Part shown: positions 13,525 through 13,885 of the stretch, piece by piece | How positions within the stretch are numbered: the stretch's first letter is position 1 | Layout: each line of letters begins with the position of its first letter | Source: DASZBR01 sp033763845 | Lineage (GTDB): Bacteria; Pseudomonadota; Gammaproteobacteria; DASZBR01 | Assembly (NCBI GenBank): GCA_033763845.1 | Contig: JANRJR010000027.1 | Location: 1-13,885 of the forward strand | Direction of reading: 5' to 3' | DNA: 13,885 nucleotides | Notes under the pieces: generated by a model | What the model was told of the DNA's origin: nothing | The model's input: only the letters and a program-made list of their open reading frames with translations | The model's database searches: none | Translations under genes and position numbers: made by a program

Positions 13525-13885
13525 ATGAATTTGGGATCATCAAGCAATACTTTCAACGATTACCTGTCAATCGTCCTGATGTGATTTTAGGCTCAGGTGA
13601 TGATTGTGCATTACTCAGTGTTCCCCCTAATCAACTGCTTGCTGTTTCAATAGATACGTTGATTTCTGGTGTACATTTTCCAATAGATTTTTCACCGTAT
13701 AATATTGGGTATAAATCACTCGCGGTAAATTTAAGTGATCTAGCCGCAATGTGCGCAAAACCGGCATGGTTTACGTGTGGATTAACACTTGTTGAGGTTA
13801 ACGAAGGTTGGTTAAGCGAATTTGCACGTGGATTATTTGATTGTGCTAAAAAATATAATATTCAATTAGTGGGTGGTGATCTCAC
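13521..13885 (+). CDS. thiL: Thiamine-monophosphate kinase (N-terminal part, runs off the window)
   Basis: The first 121 codons of ThiL, which phosphorylates thiamine monophosphate to the active cofactor thiamine diphosphate using ATP. The protein begins MNEFGIIKQYF, then has the nucleotide/Mg-binding GSGDDCALL (residues 23-31) with its two aspartates, ISIDTLISGVHF-like VSIDTLISGVHF (43-54), the strongly conserved SLAVNLSDLAAM (68-79) and QLVGGDLT at the window edge. These are family hallmarks of the AIR-synthase-related fold. The usual length is about 320-330 residues, so roughly a third is visible. The ATG at 13521 overlaps the nusB stop as ATGA, right after a run of seven A residues; there is no clear ribosome-binding site at normal spacing. 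Linkage nusB-thiL is conserved in gammaproteobacteria. Confidence 0.96.
   Translation, partial: MNEFGIIKQYFQRLPVNRPDVILGSGDDCALLSVPPNQLLAVSIDTLISGVHFPIDFSPYNIGYKSLAVNLSDLAAMCAKPAWFTCGLTLVEVNEGWLSEFARGLFDCAKKYNIQLVGGDL

Noticed and set aside
1..13885. A mobile element, defence system, CRISPR array or biosynthetic cluster
   Set aside because: Every stretch over 120 bp is accounted for by recognised housekeeping genes; I saw no transposase, integrase, repeat-spacer array, tRNA-type att site or unknown gene group.

Overview
The window is a gene-dense stretch of an AT-rich gammaproteobacterial chromosome. Its markers are a long-form FadE-type acyl-CoA dehydrogenase, EttA, SpoT, the LptF/LptG pair, Hsp33, NrdR and YceF-type Maf. 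Low GC, spoT next to ridA, and a secreted L,D-transpeptidase would fit Legionellales-like bacteria (Coxiella/Legionella relatives), but that placement is inference. I see no insertion sequence, phage gene, CRISPR array, tRNA or rRNA, and no clear pseudogene.

Region 1 (1-713, minus strand, then a divergent promoter). A yceF-type maf nucleotide pyrophosphatase gene is followed by the first 27 codons of a likely membrane protein, possibly DedA-family, which overlaps the maf end and leaves the window at base 1. The 58-bp gap before rpoZ holds a good sigma-70 promoter for the rightward operon.

Region 2 (714-8662, plus strand). Seven genes are packed with overlaps or gaps of at most 10 bp: rpoZ, spoT, ridA, fadE, a YkuD L,D-transpeptidase gene, lptF and lptG. 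The group covers RNA polymerase omega, (p)ppGpp turnover, enamine detoxification, the first step of beta-oxidation, peptidoglycan cross-linking and LPS export. The FadE is unusual: it lacks the N-terminal membrane helices and has an apparent internal deletion near the C-terminus.

Region 3 (8663-8781). A convergent intergenic region with a strong 14-bp hairpin, probably a shared terminator.

Region 4 (8782-10455, minus strand). The ettA gene, for the ABC-F translation factor.

Region 5 (10456-13885, plus strand). After a compact divergent promoter region with two facing TATAAT boxes come hslO, glyA, nrdR, nusB and the first 121 codons of thiL, again with overlaps or a 3-bp gap. The riboflavin genes often found between nrdR and nusB are absent here.

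I did not find a convincing undescribed system. The window is mostly housekeeping. The observations worth a second look are the shortened FadE, the mixed-function operon, the symmetric ettA/hslO promoter, the loss of rib genes at nrdR-nusB, and the hidden gene at the left edge.
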